A stretch of 64,000 nucleotides of DNA from assembly GCA_963575745.1 (NCBI GenBank), contig CAUYUJ010018468.1:85001-149000 (forward strand), given 5' to 3'. The translations under genes were made by a program, and so were the position numbers. Source of the stretch: Prorocentrum cordatum (lineage: Eukaryota > Sar > Dinophyceae > Prorocentrales > Prorocentraceae). Positions within the stretch are counted from its first letter, which is position 1, and every line of letters begins with the position of its first letter. Below the pieces are notes generated by a model. The model saw nothing but the letters and a program-made list of their open reading frames with translations. It was not told the DNA's origin and ran no database searches. This document shows positions 31,965-42,370 of this stretch, piece by piece.

Positions 31965-33720
31965 CTAAAAAGGAGACTGAAGAGGCAGCTGAATACAGGC
32001 GCTTCGGTGCGCAGCAAACTTCCCGAGAGACATCACAGGATAGAAAAACTGCGGCCGAGAGAAATCGATTAGCGCCTGACCCTTAAAAACTGAATGGCAA
32101 AATACACTCACTGGATCTTGGTTGACAGACAGAGAGCACGAGTCAACAATATCGGGAGAGCGAGCTAGCAACGACCGCCAACGAGCACGGGACTGAGGCT
32201 GCTGCACATGACTTACACCAGCGGCTCGAAATTGAGCAAGCTGGAGTCCTCTCTTGCGCCACAGTGAAACCTGCGCGGGCGAAGCGCCACCGAGGCGGTA
32301 GGAGGAGGGGGAAGAAGTCGAGAATCGTCCAACGTGCTCCGGAAACGCTTGTCCGGAGCACGTTGGCGGCTGGTGCTGGAGAACAGAATAGTAAACATCA
32401 GGACCCCCCTGGAGGAAACAGAAACCCAGATCGATGGAAGGCCCCAGCAGCCCGCCAACCAGGTACCCCAAGAGAGAGCCTCCGAGGGACAGGACGGACC
32501 TAGGGCGGGGCTCCACTGGCCTAGGCAGAAGCTGCGCCTCCAGGGGGGGTGGCTCAGAAGCAGGTCCTGCGATGGCGTCAGCGCGTGCCCGAAGTGCAGC
32601 CGACGATGCCGCAGGAGTGCAAGACGCTGATGCCGAAGAGGCTGGTGCTCCACCGGAGGGCGCGGCTGCCACCGCTGCCGAAGCGCCGGCGCCCGCCTCG
32701 GAAGCCGGGGCTGCCGCTGGTGCTTCTGGAGCCGCCGTGGCAACGCCGTCGGAATTGACACGACGCTTTTTGGCGGCCAGCCGGATCGCGTGGGCCGCAT
32801 GCTCCTGTTTGATGTGCTCGATTTTCTCCCGGGCATCCGAGAAGAGCGATTTGGCCAAGCCGCTGAAACCCTCCTTGAGCTGGTCCATGCGCGACTGGAG
32901 CTCTGCAGCGTCCTCTGGGGCCATATCCGTCTCATCCACTTGGAAGGCCGAAGTGTCGATGTCGCCGAAGAACGCTGCCAGCTTCTCCTCGTCCAGGAGC
33001 GTGTCCATAGAGAGCCGAGGTGCTGCAGGAACGTTGGTAGGCTGAGGCTGTTCCTGGTGAAGCTGTCGTACCAAGTCGCCGTGCGCAGCCTCAGCATTGA
33101 CCAACTCGGTACGCAGGCGGCAGACTGTAGCGCGCTGCTCGTCCAGCTGGGCCTGGAAGGAGTCGAAACGCGTGCAGGCTGCCTCAAGTTGTTGTGTGCT
33201 GTGGACAGACGAACATGAAGAGAGGCTGGTGCCGCGGTCGGCTGGCGAAGCGCGGCAGCAGCAGTCCTATGGGCGGCTGCCGCCTTGGTGTCGCCCATCT
33301 TGGCACATAATGACGCCAACTGCTCGTACTCCTCAGCAGCTTCCAGGAGCACCCTTGCCACCATCGCCACCTGTCTGGCCACCTCCCTTGCCTCCGCCTG
33401 CGCCCTTGCCGCCGCTGGGGGGCACATCGCCACCGAACAATGCCAGTGATGAGCCCGTTGACCATGCCGAGGAAGGGTCCATGGAGTCAACGCAGGCGTC
33501 AGCCTTGAGGGCGCCGCAGTGCTTGCAGAAGTAGTACCTGTACTCGTTGCGCCTGCACCCGCACCACCCGCACGACCACTTAGCACCTGCAGGGGAGCGT
33601 CGCCCGGGAGGTACATCACGGCCACGAGGAGGCTGAGGACCAGGAACAAGAGGAGGCTATGTCGTGGCATTGGGACGGCCGTCTTGGCGTGTGGCATGGC
33701 CGTCTGGGGCTCCGGGAGGA
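31965..33720 (-). pseudogene. LINE-2 ORF1: zinc finger, coiled coil and Ala/Pro-rich linker
   Basis: Reading from about 33560, YRYYFCKHCGALKADAC looks like half a zinc ribbon. A Gly/Lys-rich linker follows, then after a frame change near 33400 a helical stretch EAAEEYEQLASLCAKMGDTK, and after another near 33190 a heptad-like region RATVCRLRTELVNAEAAHGD. The last frame then runs to a stop at 31965 with DEEKLAAFFGDIDTSAF and an Ala/Pro-rich low-complexity segment. ORF1 proteins bind element RNA. The start is uncertain; the upstream boundary near 33800 carries an ATG followed by AGGSTGGGG. Confidence 0.65.
32329..32366. repeat. perfect 14-bp hairpin in LINE-2
   Basis: CCAACGTGCTCCGG (32329-32342) and its exact inverse (32353-32366) flank a 10-base loop. 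It lies between the conserved part of ORF1 and the start of ORF2. It may be structured RNA or a small insertion scar. Confidence 0.8.
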
Positions 33721-33800
33721 GGTCCTGACCAGCTCTTGTGCCACGGCGCCCAGGACACGCGTCCTTTACCGCCACCGCCACCGCCAGTGCTGCCTCCCGC

Positions 33801-33974
33801 CATGACTCCGATGGGGACGTGGTGAAGGTTGCTCCAGCAGGAGCTCACAAATGAAAAGCGTGAGGGTTGAGATCCCTCGAACTGAAGAAATTGCAGACGA
33901 GCCAATTCAGCCCGCAACAGCAATGAGCCGTTCTGAAGCATACTGTTGCAAGCCCAAAAGAACTTGGGCCAGAA
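33801..33974. other. LINE-2 5' boundary region
   Basis: Unique sequence between ORF1 and the GGA array. I cannot place the exact 5' end of LINE-2. Confidence 0.4.
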
Positions 33975-35385
33975 CGGCTGAGGAGGAGGAGGAGGAGGAG
34001 GAGGAGGAGGAGGAGGAGGAGGAGGAGGAGGGGGAGCAGCAGCATCAAGAGAAGGAGAAGGGGGTGGAGGAGGAGAGGAGGAGGAGGAGGAGGAGGAGGA
34101 GGAGGATGATAAGAGTGAGGAGCAGGAGAAGGAGGAGGGGGAGGAGGAGGAGGAGGAGGAGGAGGAGGAGGAGGAGGAGGAGGAGGAGGAGGGAGGAGGA
34201 GGACGGGGGGGAGGGAGGAAGGAGGAGGAGGAGGAGAAGGAGGAGGAGGAGAAGGAGGAGGAGGAGGACGAGGAGGAAAAGGAGGAGGAGGAGGAGGACG
34301 AGGAGGAAAGGAGGAGGCACCCCCGGGGAGAGAGCGCCGACGGGGCGCAGGAGCAGAAGGCCGAGGCTGGCGGCGAGGAGGAGGTGGCGAGGGAGCGCTG
34401 AGGAGGAGGAGGAGGAGGAGGAGGAGCAGGCGGAGGAGGAAGAGGAGGAGGAGAGACAGAGGGCGAGGAGACGCAGGCTGCGGCCGAGGAGCACCGGGAG
34501 CGCCGAGGAGGAGGAGGAGGCAGAGCGCGAAGAGAACTCGGAAGGAAGGGGCCCCGGCCGCCGCCCCCGCCGCCGGCCCCGCCACTGCCCTCGCCGCCGC
34601 CCCCGCCACCGACCGGCTGAGGGGGCCGGTGGACGGGGTGCCCTCTCAGGGCCCCCCGCGGCCGGCGCGGGCGCCGGTCCGCAGGGAGCGCTCGCCGAGT
34701 GCCCCGGGGGTCTCACCGGACTCGGGGACCCCTGGGGCCCCGCACGCGGAGGAGGAGGAGGAGGAGGAGGAGGAGGAGGAGGAGGAGGAGGAGGAGGAGG
34801 GAGGAGGAGGAGGAGGAGGAGGAGGAGGGAGGAGGAGCAGCATCAGGAGGAGGAGGGGGGAGATGAGGAGGAGCAGGAGGAGAAGGAGGGAGGAGGAGGA
34901 GGAGGAGAGGAGGAGGAGAAGGGGGCGAAAGCGGAGGCGGAGGCAGAGGAGGAGGAGGAGGAGGAGGAGGAGGAGGAGGAGGAGGTGAAGGAGGAGGAGG
35001 AGGAGGAGGAGGAGGAGGAGCAGGAGGTGAAGGAGGAGGAGGAGGCGGAGGAGGAGGGACAGGAGGAGGAGGAACACTTCGGCGCCATTCGCGCAGAGCA
35101 GGCAAAGGTGCCAGCCGAAAATTGTCAAAAACCTGCTGTCGCGTTTTTGTTCCCAACGCGAGGGTCCAGGGGGCAGAAGGGGGAGAAGGGGGGGGAGGAG
35201 GAGGGGGAGGAGGAGGAGGAGGAGGAGGAGGAGGAGGAGGAGGAGGAGGAGGTGGAGGGGGAGAAGAGGAGGAAGAGGGAGAGGAGAAGGGGCAGGAGGG
35301 GGAGGAGGAGGGGGAGGAGGGGAGGAGGAGGAGGAGGAGGAGGAGGAGGAGGAGGAGGAGCAGGAGGAGGAGGAGGGTACCAGCG
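33975..35385. repeat. (GGA)n array, about 1.4 kb with GC-rich interruptions
   Basis: (GGA)n occurs at 33975-34320, 34395-34460, 34748-35060 and 35190-35380, separated by unique GC-rich pieces (34321-34395, 34465-34745, 35065-35185). The plus-strand Glu/Arg-rich open frame of about 600 codons and minus-strand Ser/Pro/Leu-rich frames follow from the repeat. Confidence 0.93.
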
Positions 35386-35579
35386 CCACATACAGCGTGC
35401 TCTCCTCGTAGAGCTGGTGGCCCACCACCTCCCGTCGCGCATGCGTGAGCGGCGGCGGCGTCAGGAGCAGCATCGTCGGGTGGCGTCGGAGGGGCGGGGG
35501 GTCAGCGCATTCTGGCCAGAGGCACGAGCGGGGGCGTGGGGGGGCAGGGGACGCATTGAGAGAAGAAGAAGAAACAGAA
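35386..35579. other. unique spacer
   Basis: GC-rich sequence without a recognisable gene. Confidence 0.4.
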
Positions 35580-35823
35580 GCAGCAGCCAAAGAAGAAGCC
35601 TAATAATACGAATAATAAGACTACTACTAGTACTAGTACTACAAATGATAGACATGGCACTACTATTATTAGAGCTAATGATATAAGTACAACGGCGAAT
35701 GTTTTCTTGTGAACTAGGTGCTACTACTACGAGTAGTAATAATACTTATGGTAATATCACGAATAATAATGATAATCATAATAATACTACTAATAAGAAT
35801 GATGATGATGATGATGATGATGC

Positions 35824-35881
<58 letters not shown>

Positions 35882-36130
35882 GATGATGATGATGATAGCC
35901 GTGCGAACAATGGTAACATAAGTCATAAGTAGTAGTAGCAATACGAATAAAAATGCGACTAGTGGAAATAGTAATAGATGTAGTAACGAAAATACCAACG
36001 TATTGAAGCAATACTTAATAATAAGAAGAAGAAAGCAACAATAATCAGAAATAATCATATGATGATGAAGAAGAAGAGTAAGGAAGAGAAGGACGAGCAC
36101 AAGGCTTATAACAATAATGAGAAGGAGGAG
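35580..36130. repeat. AT-rich island of triplet repeats (AAT/ACT/GAT)
   Basis: About 550 bp of AATAAT, ACTACT and (GAT)n triplets (pure GAT core 35801-35895). Its base composition is much lower in GC than anything else in the window. Confidence 0.88.
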
Positions 36131-36479
36131 AAGGAACAGGAGAAGAGGGGCCACTAGTTCAGGGAGATGTCATGGCCCTGGCCAGGATGCCCATGTTCAC
36201 CTAGTCCTCGCCCACCCACCCACCCCAATCGACGCCAGATGGTTCTCTGGTGACGGATTGGGCCTCCAATGGCCATTCAGGATGATCCAGGCAACCCTGG
36301 AAAGCTTTCGACGAGGCGCAGCTGCTAGCAAACACCCCATGGCGAGAAAAAAGTCGAGAACCAATGAGAGTCTCCTTCCCCCCACAAGACATACGATGAC
36401 TTGATGTTTGTTCGAAACGGGGTCCCCAGAAGTCCCAAACTTCGCTGGCAACTCATGAGAGCCTCACATACCATAGTGT
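36131..36479. other. no gene recognised
   Basis: Unique sequence; short open frames only. Confidence 0.4.
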
Positions 36480-36605
36480 CGGCTCTTGCGAATCGACGCT
36501 AGTCGACGCTAAATTGACGCTAATCGACGCTAAATCGACGCTAGTCGACGCTAACCGACGCTAAAACGGCGCTATCTTATCGACTCCCAGACGCTAATCG
36601 ACGCG
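36480..36605. repeat. short tandem repeat TCGACGCTAA
   Basis: About nine imperfect copies of a 10-11-bp unit (TCGACGCTA(A/G)T). Confidence 0.88.
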
Positions 36606-36819
36606 AAAGACAAAATTGCAAGGGTGCACAAGGCTCCTATGATTTGCTACCGAACCAAACCTTTCTCATGGTTGGAGTGTCATCCCAAGCCGTTGATTCA
36701 CAAACCTGAGGCCCGGCGAGGGTCCCCAGACGTCGAAAACCGCCGAAGAGCTCCGTCCTGGTTTTTGATCAGACGTTGGTTGCATGGCCTCGACGGCGAT
36801 ATCAGCATCCCCCCCTCGA

Positions 36820-37053
36820 CTAGAGGCCTCCTAGATGGGGTCCGCGTAGATGGGGTCGGAGGATTGCACCGCATCGCCCATGCATCGGCGATGCATCGGT
36901 GATACATCGGCGACGCATCGGCGATGTCGGCGATGCATCGGCGATGCCAGCGTAGAGAAAATCGGGCCCCGCATCAAGCCGCAACGCCGACGCATCGACG
37001 ATCTGGAGCGATCCTCCGACACCATCGATTCGGACCTCCTGCATGAGGCCTAG
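36820..37053. mobile_element. 234-bp inverted-repeat element (family TIR-B)
   Basis: Both edges carry CTAG next to AGGCCT. The outer roughly 40 bases at each end are imperfect inverted copies; the best segment is GGGGTCGGAGGAT on the left against ATCCTCCGACACC on the right. The interior repeats GCATCGGCGATGCATCGG-type units. No coding content is visible, so this would be a MITE-like non-autonomous element. CTAG may be the target site or the end of the repeat. A related unit lies at 38803-39133. Confidence 0.65.
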
Positions 37054-37351
37054 AGCAAACAAGGGCTCCCAACTTCGCGCTTCGCGCTGCGCGAAGAGCG
37101 AGGTGCAAATATCTTCGCGCTCTCGCTTCGCCTCCCAGGGGAGCAGAGGAGGATGAGGAGGAATCGGAGCCGAACCGCGAAGCGCGAATAACTTCGCGCC
37201 CTCGAGGGCGCCCGTGGAAAATATCTCCCTCCTCGACGCCCCCTCTTCGACGCCCCAGGCTTTCTTCGGGGTCCCAGAGAAGGTAGGCTGACCCACCGCG
37301 CGGCGGTCCGAGAGACCTCACCGCACGGTCCGTCACCGCACGGCTGTGGGA
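37054..37351. other. no gene recognised
   Basis: Includes a CTTCGCGCTTCGCGCTGCGCG palindrome-like cluster near 37073-37098. Otherwise unique. Confidence 0.4.
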
Positions 37352-37475
37352 CCGAACAAGTGCGAAATCACAAAAAAACTTGCTCCGAACAAGTGTTTAT
37401 CACAGTTGTTTTATCACACCTAATGTTATCACACGTGTTTACTTATCACACTTGTGTTCTATCGCACTTGTTCGG
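37352..37475. repeat. 124-bp inverted-repeat unit with TTATCACAC direct repeats
   Basis: CCGAACAAGTGCGA (37352-37365) is perfectly inverted at 37462-37475. Inside are about five TTATCACA(C/G) repeats and a second CCGAACAAGTG. Its edges resemble those of the unit at 45470-45652 (…GTTCGGAGGCCCC against …GTTTGGAGGCCCC). Confidence 0.72.
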
Positions 37476-38165
37476 AGGCCCCAGTCGCCTGAGACACCCT
37501 CGGAGATCGAGGGTTGGCAGGAGAGCAAAACGCCTCTCAGCGAAAACTGCTGGGGCACTCCACGGGTGCGCGCGGCGCCGCATCCCGAGTGCACCTGGTC
37601 GGAGTCGCCAAGCGCCGCCCGAAAATCGGCGGTGGACAAACCTTCCTTTAGTAAACCTCCCTTTGGTGAGAAGGGCCTGGGACCGAATCCGCCGGACCTG
37701 GACCCGCAAAAATGACGGCCGCGACGCCCTCTCGCGAACCGAAAACGGCCAAGTCCTTAATCGACGTGTCAGGGTAGGAGGTCTATCCGCCTCCGAGAAC
37801 AAAAAAAACGAGCAGACGCATCCTGCGAAGCGAAGGTCCATCCGCGAGCACCGACTGGGGCCTGCACAGGCGCGCTCGCATGCCGCGACGCCTGAGCGAG
37901 CCGGCGCAGACCTGCTCAGCGGACCTGTCTGCGTGGGCGCTCTCTCTGCTGCGGGCCCCATAGAGTATACACACCACCACCGCCTGCATTCCCCCCGCCC
38001 TCCTCCACCCTCCTCCGTCTTCCTCGTCATCCCCTCTCCTCCACCCTCCTCCACCCTCCGACGTCGGGATCGGCCGCCCGCCCAACCGCCCAGCGCGCCC
38101 GCCCAGCGCGGCCTCAAGGCGCGCCCTCCCAGCGCTAAGACGAAGCCAGGACGAGGATAAACCGG
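37476..38165. other. about 690 bp without an assigned gene
   Basis: GC-rich sequence with long frames on both strands. I recognise no domain and cannot choose between them. Confidence 0.35.
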
Positions 38166-38462
38166 CGGCTCTGGAGGATGTCTAGGGCGTCGCGGCCTTC
38201 TCGGAGCATTCCGGAACGCTCTGAGAGCGTTCTGGAACGCTCTGGAGCGGATTGATCCTCGCGGCCACTGCAATGTGAAAGCTTCAACATCGACCGACAA
38301 TGTTTTTGTCGCAGCACCGCGCCAGAACTACTGACGCGCCTCCTCCGGTTCCGTAGCGAGAGCCTTGGGGCCTGTGGGCAATCCGGAGCGTTCCGGAACG
38401 ACGCTCTGAGAGCATTCCTGAACGCTATGGAACGAATTCATCCTCGTGGTAGCCCCGTCCGA
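38166..38462 (+). repeat. family P repeat, copies 2 and 3
   Basis: Copy 2 (38166-38268) and copy 3 (38383-38462) lie in direct order about 215 bp apart. Both hold GAGC(G/A)TTCCGGAACG-type palindromes, the AGAGCGTTCTGGAACGCT variant and an (A/G)TTNATCCTCG tail. Confidence 0.78.
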
Positions 38463-38802
38463 AGCGCGCCCGCCCAGCGCGCCCGCCCAGCGTCGCCCTC
38501 CGGCCGCGCGCGCAGGGATGATGCAGGACCGCTCGGGCCCCCCTCGCTCTGAGAGCTGCCCCCCCCTCAGCACCCCCCCCTCGACGCCCTCGACTCCGGG
38601 AGAGCGGCCAGAGGCTTCCTGGACTCGGCTCCACGCAGGAGCGGCCCTGGGCAAGAGTGACCTCTGGTACGCGGCCTGTTGGGGGGCCGCAGGGGGGGGG
38701 ACCGAACACAAGCGCGCAAGACGCTGCTATCGCACCGCGTTCGGCGATCGGACCCTGAAGGTCACTTTGGCGAAGGGTCACTCTTACGCGTAGTCGATGG
38801 AT
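38463..38802. other. no gene recognised
   Basis: GC-rich DNA with runs of C and G. Confidence 0.35.
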
Positions 38803-39170
38803 GGGGTCCGCGCAGATGGGGTCAGAGGATCACGCCGCATCGCCGATACATCGGCGATACATTGGCGACAGATCGCGACGCATCGGCGCCATCAGCGGCG
38901 CATCGGCGACGTCGGCCCGCAGAAAATGGGGCCCCACGTCGAGCCGCACCGCCAATTCGTCGGCGGTGCGGCGAGACTCCTCCAACCCCCGCTCAGACCC
39001 CCTCCGGGAGGCCCAGAGCCACGCCGCCTGCCCTCGAGGGGCGGCGGTGGCCGAGGGGGGGGGGGACACCGAGCCGCATCGGCGATGCATCGGCGATGCG
39101 GCGAGACCCTACGACCCGATCTGCGCGGACCCCACCGGGGAGGCCCAGGGCTGCGGCCTCGGGGGCGGCC
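38803..39170. mobile_element. TIR-B related unit with an internal tandem duplication
   Basis: The 21 bases at 38803-38823 (beginning GGGGTCCGCGCAGAT) match, with one mismatch, the inverse of 39113-39133. Next to each end is a GCCGCATCGCCGAT-type array. Segments 38940-39050 and 39068-39170 are also direct, diverged copies (GAGCCGCA...GATGCGGCGAGA...GGGAGGCCCAG). The left part is also found at 36831-36870. Confidence 0.62.
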
Positions 39171-39326
39171 AAGAGGGGGGTGTCCAAGGGGGGGGGGTGC
39201 AAATCATGGCCGGCGGCATGTGCGCGGCCCCGGGGGGGGGGGGGCGCCAGGGGCGTAATGAAATAAGAAGAGGCGCCACGAAATCTGTGGAAATATCATG
39301 GCCCCCGCCATGAGATCCACCCCCAC

Positions 39327-39490
39327 CTAGTCATCACCCCCCTCTTTGCCGCCCCCGACGGCGGCGGGAGCGGCCCGGGCCTCCGGGATGGTCTCCTCCT
39401 GCGCGCTCTGAAGCACCTCCAGCGCCCGCCCGAAGTCGCGCCGGCGGAAAAGGCGGTCCGCCAGCCTGAGGGACGCGGCGGCCCACCTCG
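39327..39490 (-). CDS. possible C-terminal exon with a helical TPR-like segment
   Basis: Before a TAG stop at 39327 the minus strand encodes an amphipathic stretch, WAAASLRLADRLFRRRDFGRALEVL, which looks like a TPR-type helix pair, then an acidic tail. Upstream the frame runs into a GGA array read as Pro-rich, so only the last 50 or so codons are credible. It may be the last exon of a gene or a relict. Low confidence. Confidence 0.28.
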
Positions 39491-39534
39491 GGGGGGGGGC
39501 GGAGGGAGGAGTCGAGGGAGGAGGATAGCTGAGG

Positions 39535-39612
39535 AGGGGAGGAGGAGGGGAAGGAGGAGGAGGAGGAGGAGGAGGAGGAGGAGGAGGAGGAGGAGGAGGA
39601 GGGGGAGGAGGG
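39535..39612. repeat. GGA microsatellite
   Basis: An interrupted then pure (GGA)n tract. Confidence 0.9.
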
Positions 39613-39717
39613 CAAGCTATGTGCGCGCGCGTCATATCTGACGTCCTACTCCTCCCTCCCATCCCTTACCATGGCGCTGATTTTCTCTATCCGCGGACTA
39701 GTGGTGGTGGTGCGCGT

Positions 39718-39754
39718 GCGTGTGGCGTGCGTGCGTGCGTGCGTGCGTGGTACG

Positions 39755-39802
<48 letters not shown>

Positions 39803-40140
39803 TGGTGCTGGTGCTGGTGCTGGTGCTGGTGCTGGTGCTGGTGCTGGTGCTGGTGCTGGTGCTGGTGCTGGTGATGTGTGCTGGTGCTGGTGCTGGTGCT
39901 GGTGCTGGTGCTGGTGGTGGTGCTGGTGTGGTGCTGGTGGTGCTGGTGGTGCTGGTGGTGGTGGTGGTGGTGGTGGTGGTGGTGGTGGTGGTGGTGGTGG
40001 TGGTGGTGGTGGTGGGTGGTGGTGGGGTGGTGGTGGTGGTGGTGGTGGTGGTGGTGGTGGTGGTGGTGGTGGTGGTTGGTGGTGGTGGTGGTGGTGGTGG
40101 TGGTGGTGGGGTGGTGGTGGTGGTGTGTGCGTGTGTGCGC
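39718..40140. repeat. (GCGT)n, (GCTGGT)n and (GGT)n arrays
   Basis: 39718-39802 is (GCGT)n, an alternating purine-pyrimidine tract with Z-DNA potential. 39803-39956 is (GCTGGT)n with breaks. 39957-40122 is (GGT)n. Confidence 0.95.
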
Positions 40141-40159
40141 GTGTGCTGTGGCATGGCAC

Positions 40160-40335
40160 GGGAAATGACGCCAGCGCTGCAACGGGAGCACGAGTCGAAA
40201 CGGGCGGAAGCGCGGAAATGAGGCCAGCGCTGCAGCGGGAGCACGATTCGGAACGAGCGCAAGCACGGAAATGAGGCCAGCGCTGCAGCGGGAGCACGAT
40301 TCGGAACGAGCCGGGGCCCGAAAATGAGGCCGGCG
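40160..40335. repeat. 53-bp tandem repeat, about 3.3 units
   Basis: GGAAATGA(G/C)GCCAGCGCTGC recurs at 40161, 40214, 40267 and, diverged, about 40319. Confidence 0.88.
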
Positions 40336-40900
40336 CCTCGGCGAGAGCAGCATTTTGAAAAAAATGTAGGCGAAAACCCAACTCCCAGGAATGTTGTGTG
40401 TAAAAAAGCAGGACGCGGGGGGGGGTCGGCTACTTTCAGGCCGCCATCGGGGGAAGAGGGAGAGTAGTATTCATATTGAGTAATTGTGGAGGGGGAGGAG
40501 GAGGAGGAGGAGGAGGAGGAGGAGGAGGAGGAATAGGAATAGGAGGAGGAGGAGGAGGGCTGTCTTGAGGGCATCTTGGGAGTGTCTTAGGCTCTCTTGG
40601 GCAAGTCTTCGGAGCCTCTTGGGCCGTCTTCAAAGCCGTGAAGGCCGAAAAGTCCCACATGAAAAAAATACGCTCCCCAATGGGAATTTAACGATTGTGG
40701 CTTCTTGGGGCCCTCCTGGGAGTGCTTTTGGAGGCCTCTTGGGACGCAACGGAGCCTTCTTGGACCGTCTTGGGGCCATCTTGAGCGCCGTCTTGGGGCC
40801 AATTTGGCCGTCTTAGGCGGCCCTTGGGCCGTCTTGGCGCCCTCTTGGGCAACGACGACGACGACGAGAAGGTACCGGTACCGCTACCCCCTGGATCTCT
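40336..40900 (-). repeat. GGA tract plus inverted CCAAGANGGC-type block
   Basis: 40489-40558 is (GGA)n. 40560-40860 reads on the minus strand as CCAAGACGGC, CCAAGAGGC and CCAAGATGGC units, like the interiors of TIR-A elements. No TIR-A ends are visible, so it may be a decayed inverted copy or an independent repeat. Confidence 0.6.
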
Positions 40901-41194
40901 CCTGGGGTGCATTGTGACTAGACTTTCGCGAGGAATCCAGCAGTGGCGACAAGGGATTCCCAGGAGGCCCCAAAAGGAGTTAACGAGGCAAGGAAAGCGG
41001 CAGCGCTACGTCTGCCCACGCCTGCAAAGCCGCTCAGAAGAAATCTCTGGACCACCCCTCAGCTGGTACCCCGAGGCCGCGTTCTCGTCCTAAATAAGCC
41101 TGGGGCCCAAAACGAGCCTCCATACGCCCAAAAACAACCGAAAACCTCGACCCCCGAATTTCATGTTCCCCACCCCAGCTACGAAGGATCTTTG
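40901..41194. other. no gene recognised
   Basis: Unique sequence before the ACG array. Confidence 0.4.
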
Positions 41195-41333
41195 ACAGCG
41201 GCGGCGGCGCTGACGACGACGACCACGAACACGACGACCACGACCACGACGACCACGACAACGACGACGACCACGACAACGACGACGACCACGACCAGGA
41301 CCACCACGACGACGACGACGATGACGACGACCA

Positions 41334-41388
<55 letters not shown>

Positions 41389-41392
41389 CGAG
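41195..41392. repeat. (ACG/ACC)n trinucleotide array
   Basis: GACGACGACCACGA-type repeats ending in a pure (GAC)n core. Confidence 0.93.
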
Positions 41393-42370
41393 GCCGCCTC
41401 TTGTCCGCCTCGGCCCGCGCCGGCGAGCGCGTCGCCGCCGCCAGGCGGCCCCGCGCAAGCAGCCCGACGGCCCGCTCGAGGTCGCCCGCGGCCTCGCAGG
41501 CCTCCGCAGCGCGCGCGCGGGGGCCTCTCGAGGGTCCACGGGCCTCGGCCCTCGAGATGCGAGCCTAGGTGGTCCTCGATCCTCGATCGGGCCTCGATCC
41601 TCGACGATCCTCGGCGATCCTCGATGATCCTCGACCCTCGATCCTCGATGATCCTCTATGGTCGAGCCTCGATCATCGATGGTCGATGATCGATGGTCGA
41701 ACCTCGATCCTCGAGGATCTGGAGGGCCAAGAGGGCTCGATCTTCGAGCGTCGCACCACAGAGGTCGAGGGCCTGGGCGTCTAGAGGTGTTCCGACGCGT
41801 GGCCGCCAAGGTGCCCCGCCAAGACCATGACGACATGCTCGCGTCGTGAAAGAAAAACACGTCGCAAGGTTTTTGTTCGTTGTCGGTGCCCTCTCTTCCT
41901 CGGGTTCGCCCTCCCCGCCCTCCCCGCCCGCCATCGAACCCTGGGGCCATCAGATCCTGGGCGAAAAGCTGCCCCTGGGGAAAGGTTCGGGACCCTTGGG
42001 GCCGAGGATTGCGGAAAGAAAAATCAAAAAGCAAAAACAAATAAAATCGTCGGATGTCGGCGCGTGGCCTTCCAAGCTGCCCGCCAAGATGCCACCCGTG
42101 GCCGCCGAGACGCTGAATAATGCCTCCTGGGATGAGAGGGAAGGGTGGGGGAGCGGCTCAGGGGGGGAAGCACCGAGCTGGAACCGGCGATGCATCGCCA
42201 GTGGATCGGCGAGGCTGGACCCCCGATCGTGAAGCCGCACGTTCCTGGGCGGGGTAGGCTGTCGGGCCCCTCTCGGCGCGCGCGGCCGCCGAGACGCCCA
42301 GGATGCATTCTGAGAAGGCTCCAGAAAGCTCCGACACGCAAGGGGGGCCCAAGAGCACCCAAGAGCACCC
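41393..42370. other. no assigned gene; TCGA-rich minisatellite at 41570-41725
   Basis: 41570-41725 is made of CGATCCTCGATG-like units rich in TCGA and ATCGAT palindromes. The remainder includes an A-rich patch (42012-42040) and, from 42300, a CCAAGAG-type repeat block that overlaps the 3' end of the RCC1 gene. Confidence 0.5.

Larger units (their letters stand above)
26239..33800 (-). mobile_element. LINE-2: non-LTR retrotransposon with ORF1, endonuclease, RT and RNase H
   Basis: Reading on the minus strand from about 33800 to 26239, the order is zinc-finger and coiled-coil ORF1, exonuclease-endonuclease-phosphatase domain, RT, zinc-knuckle-like motif, RNase H and a C-terminal Cys-rich region. 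It is a different lineage from LINE-1, which lacks RNase H. It is split at 28789-29830 by a TIR-A element. Frame changes lie near 33400, 33190, 31690, 30580, 30330, 28575 and 27915. I could not define a poly(A) tail or target-site duplication. Confidence 0.88.

Noticed and set aside
33851-35686. 611-codon Glu/Arg-rich frame and overlapping Ser/Pro/Leu-rich minus frames
   Set aside because: They are translations of (GGA)n in different phases.
39718-39802. Telomere-like repeat
   Set aside because: (GCGT)n does not match the TTTAGGG-type repeat expected in this group; it is a simple tetranucleotide.
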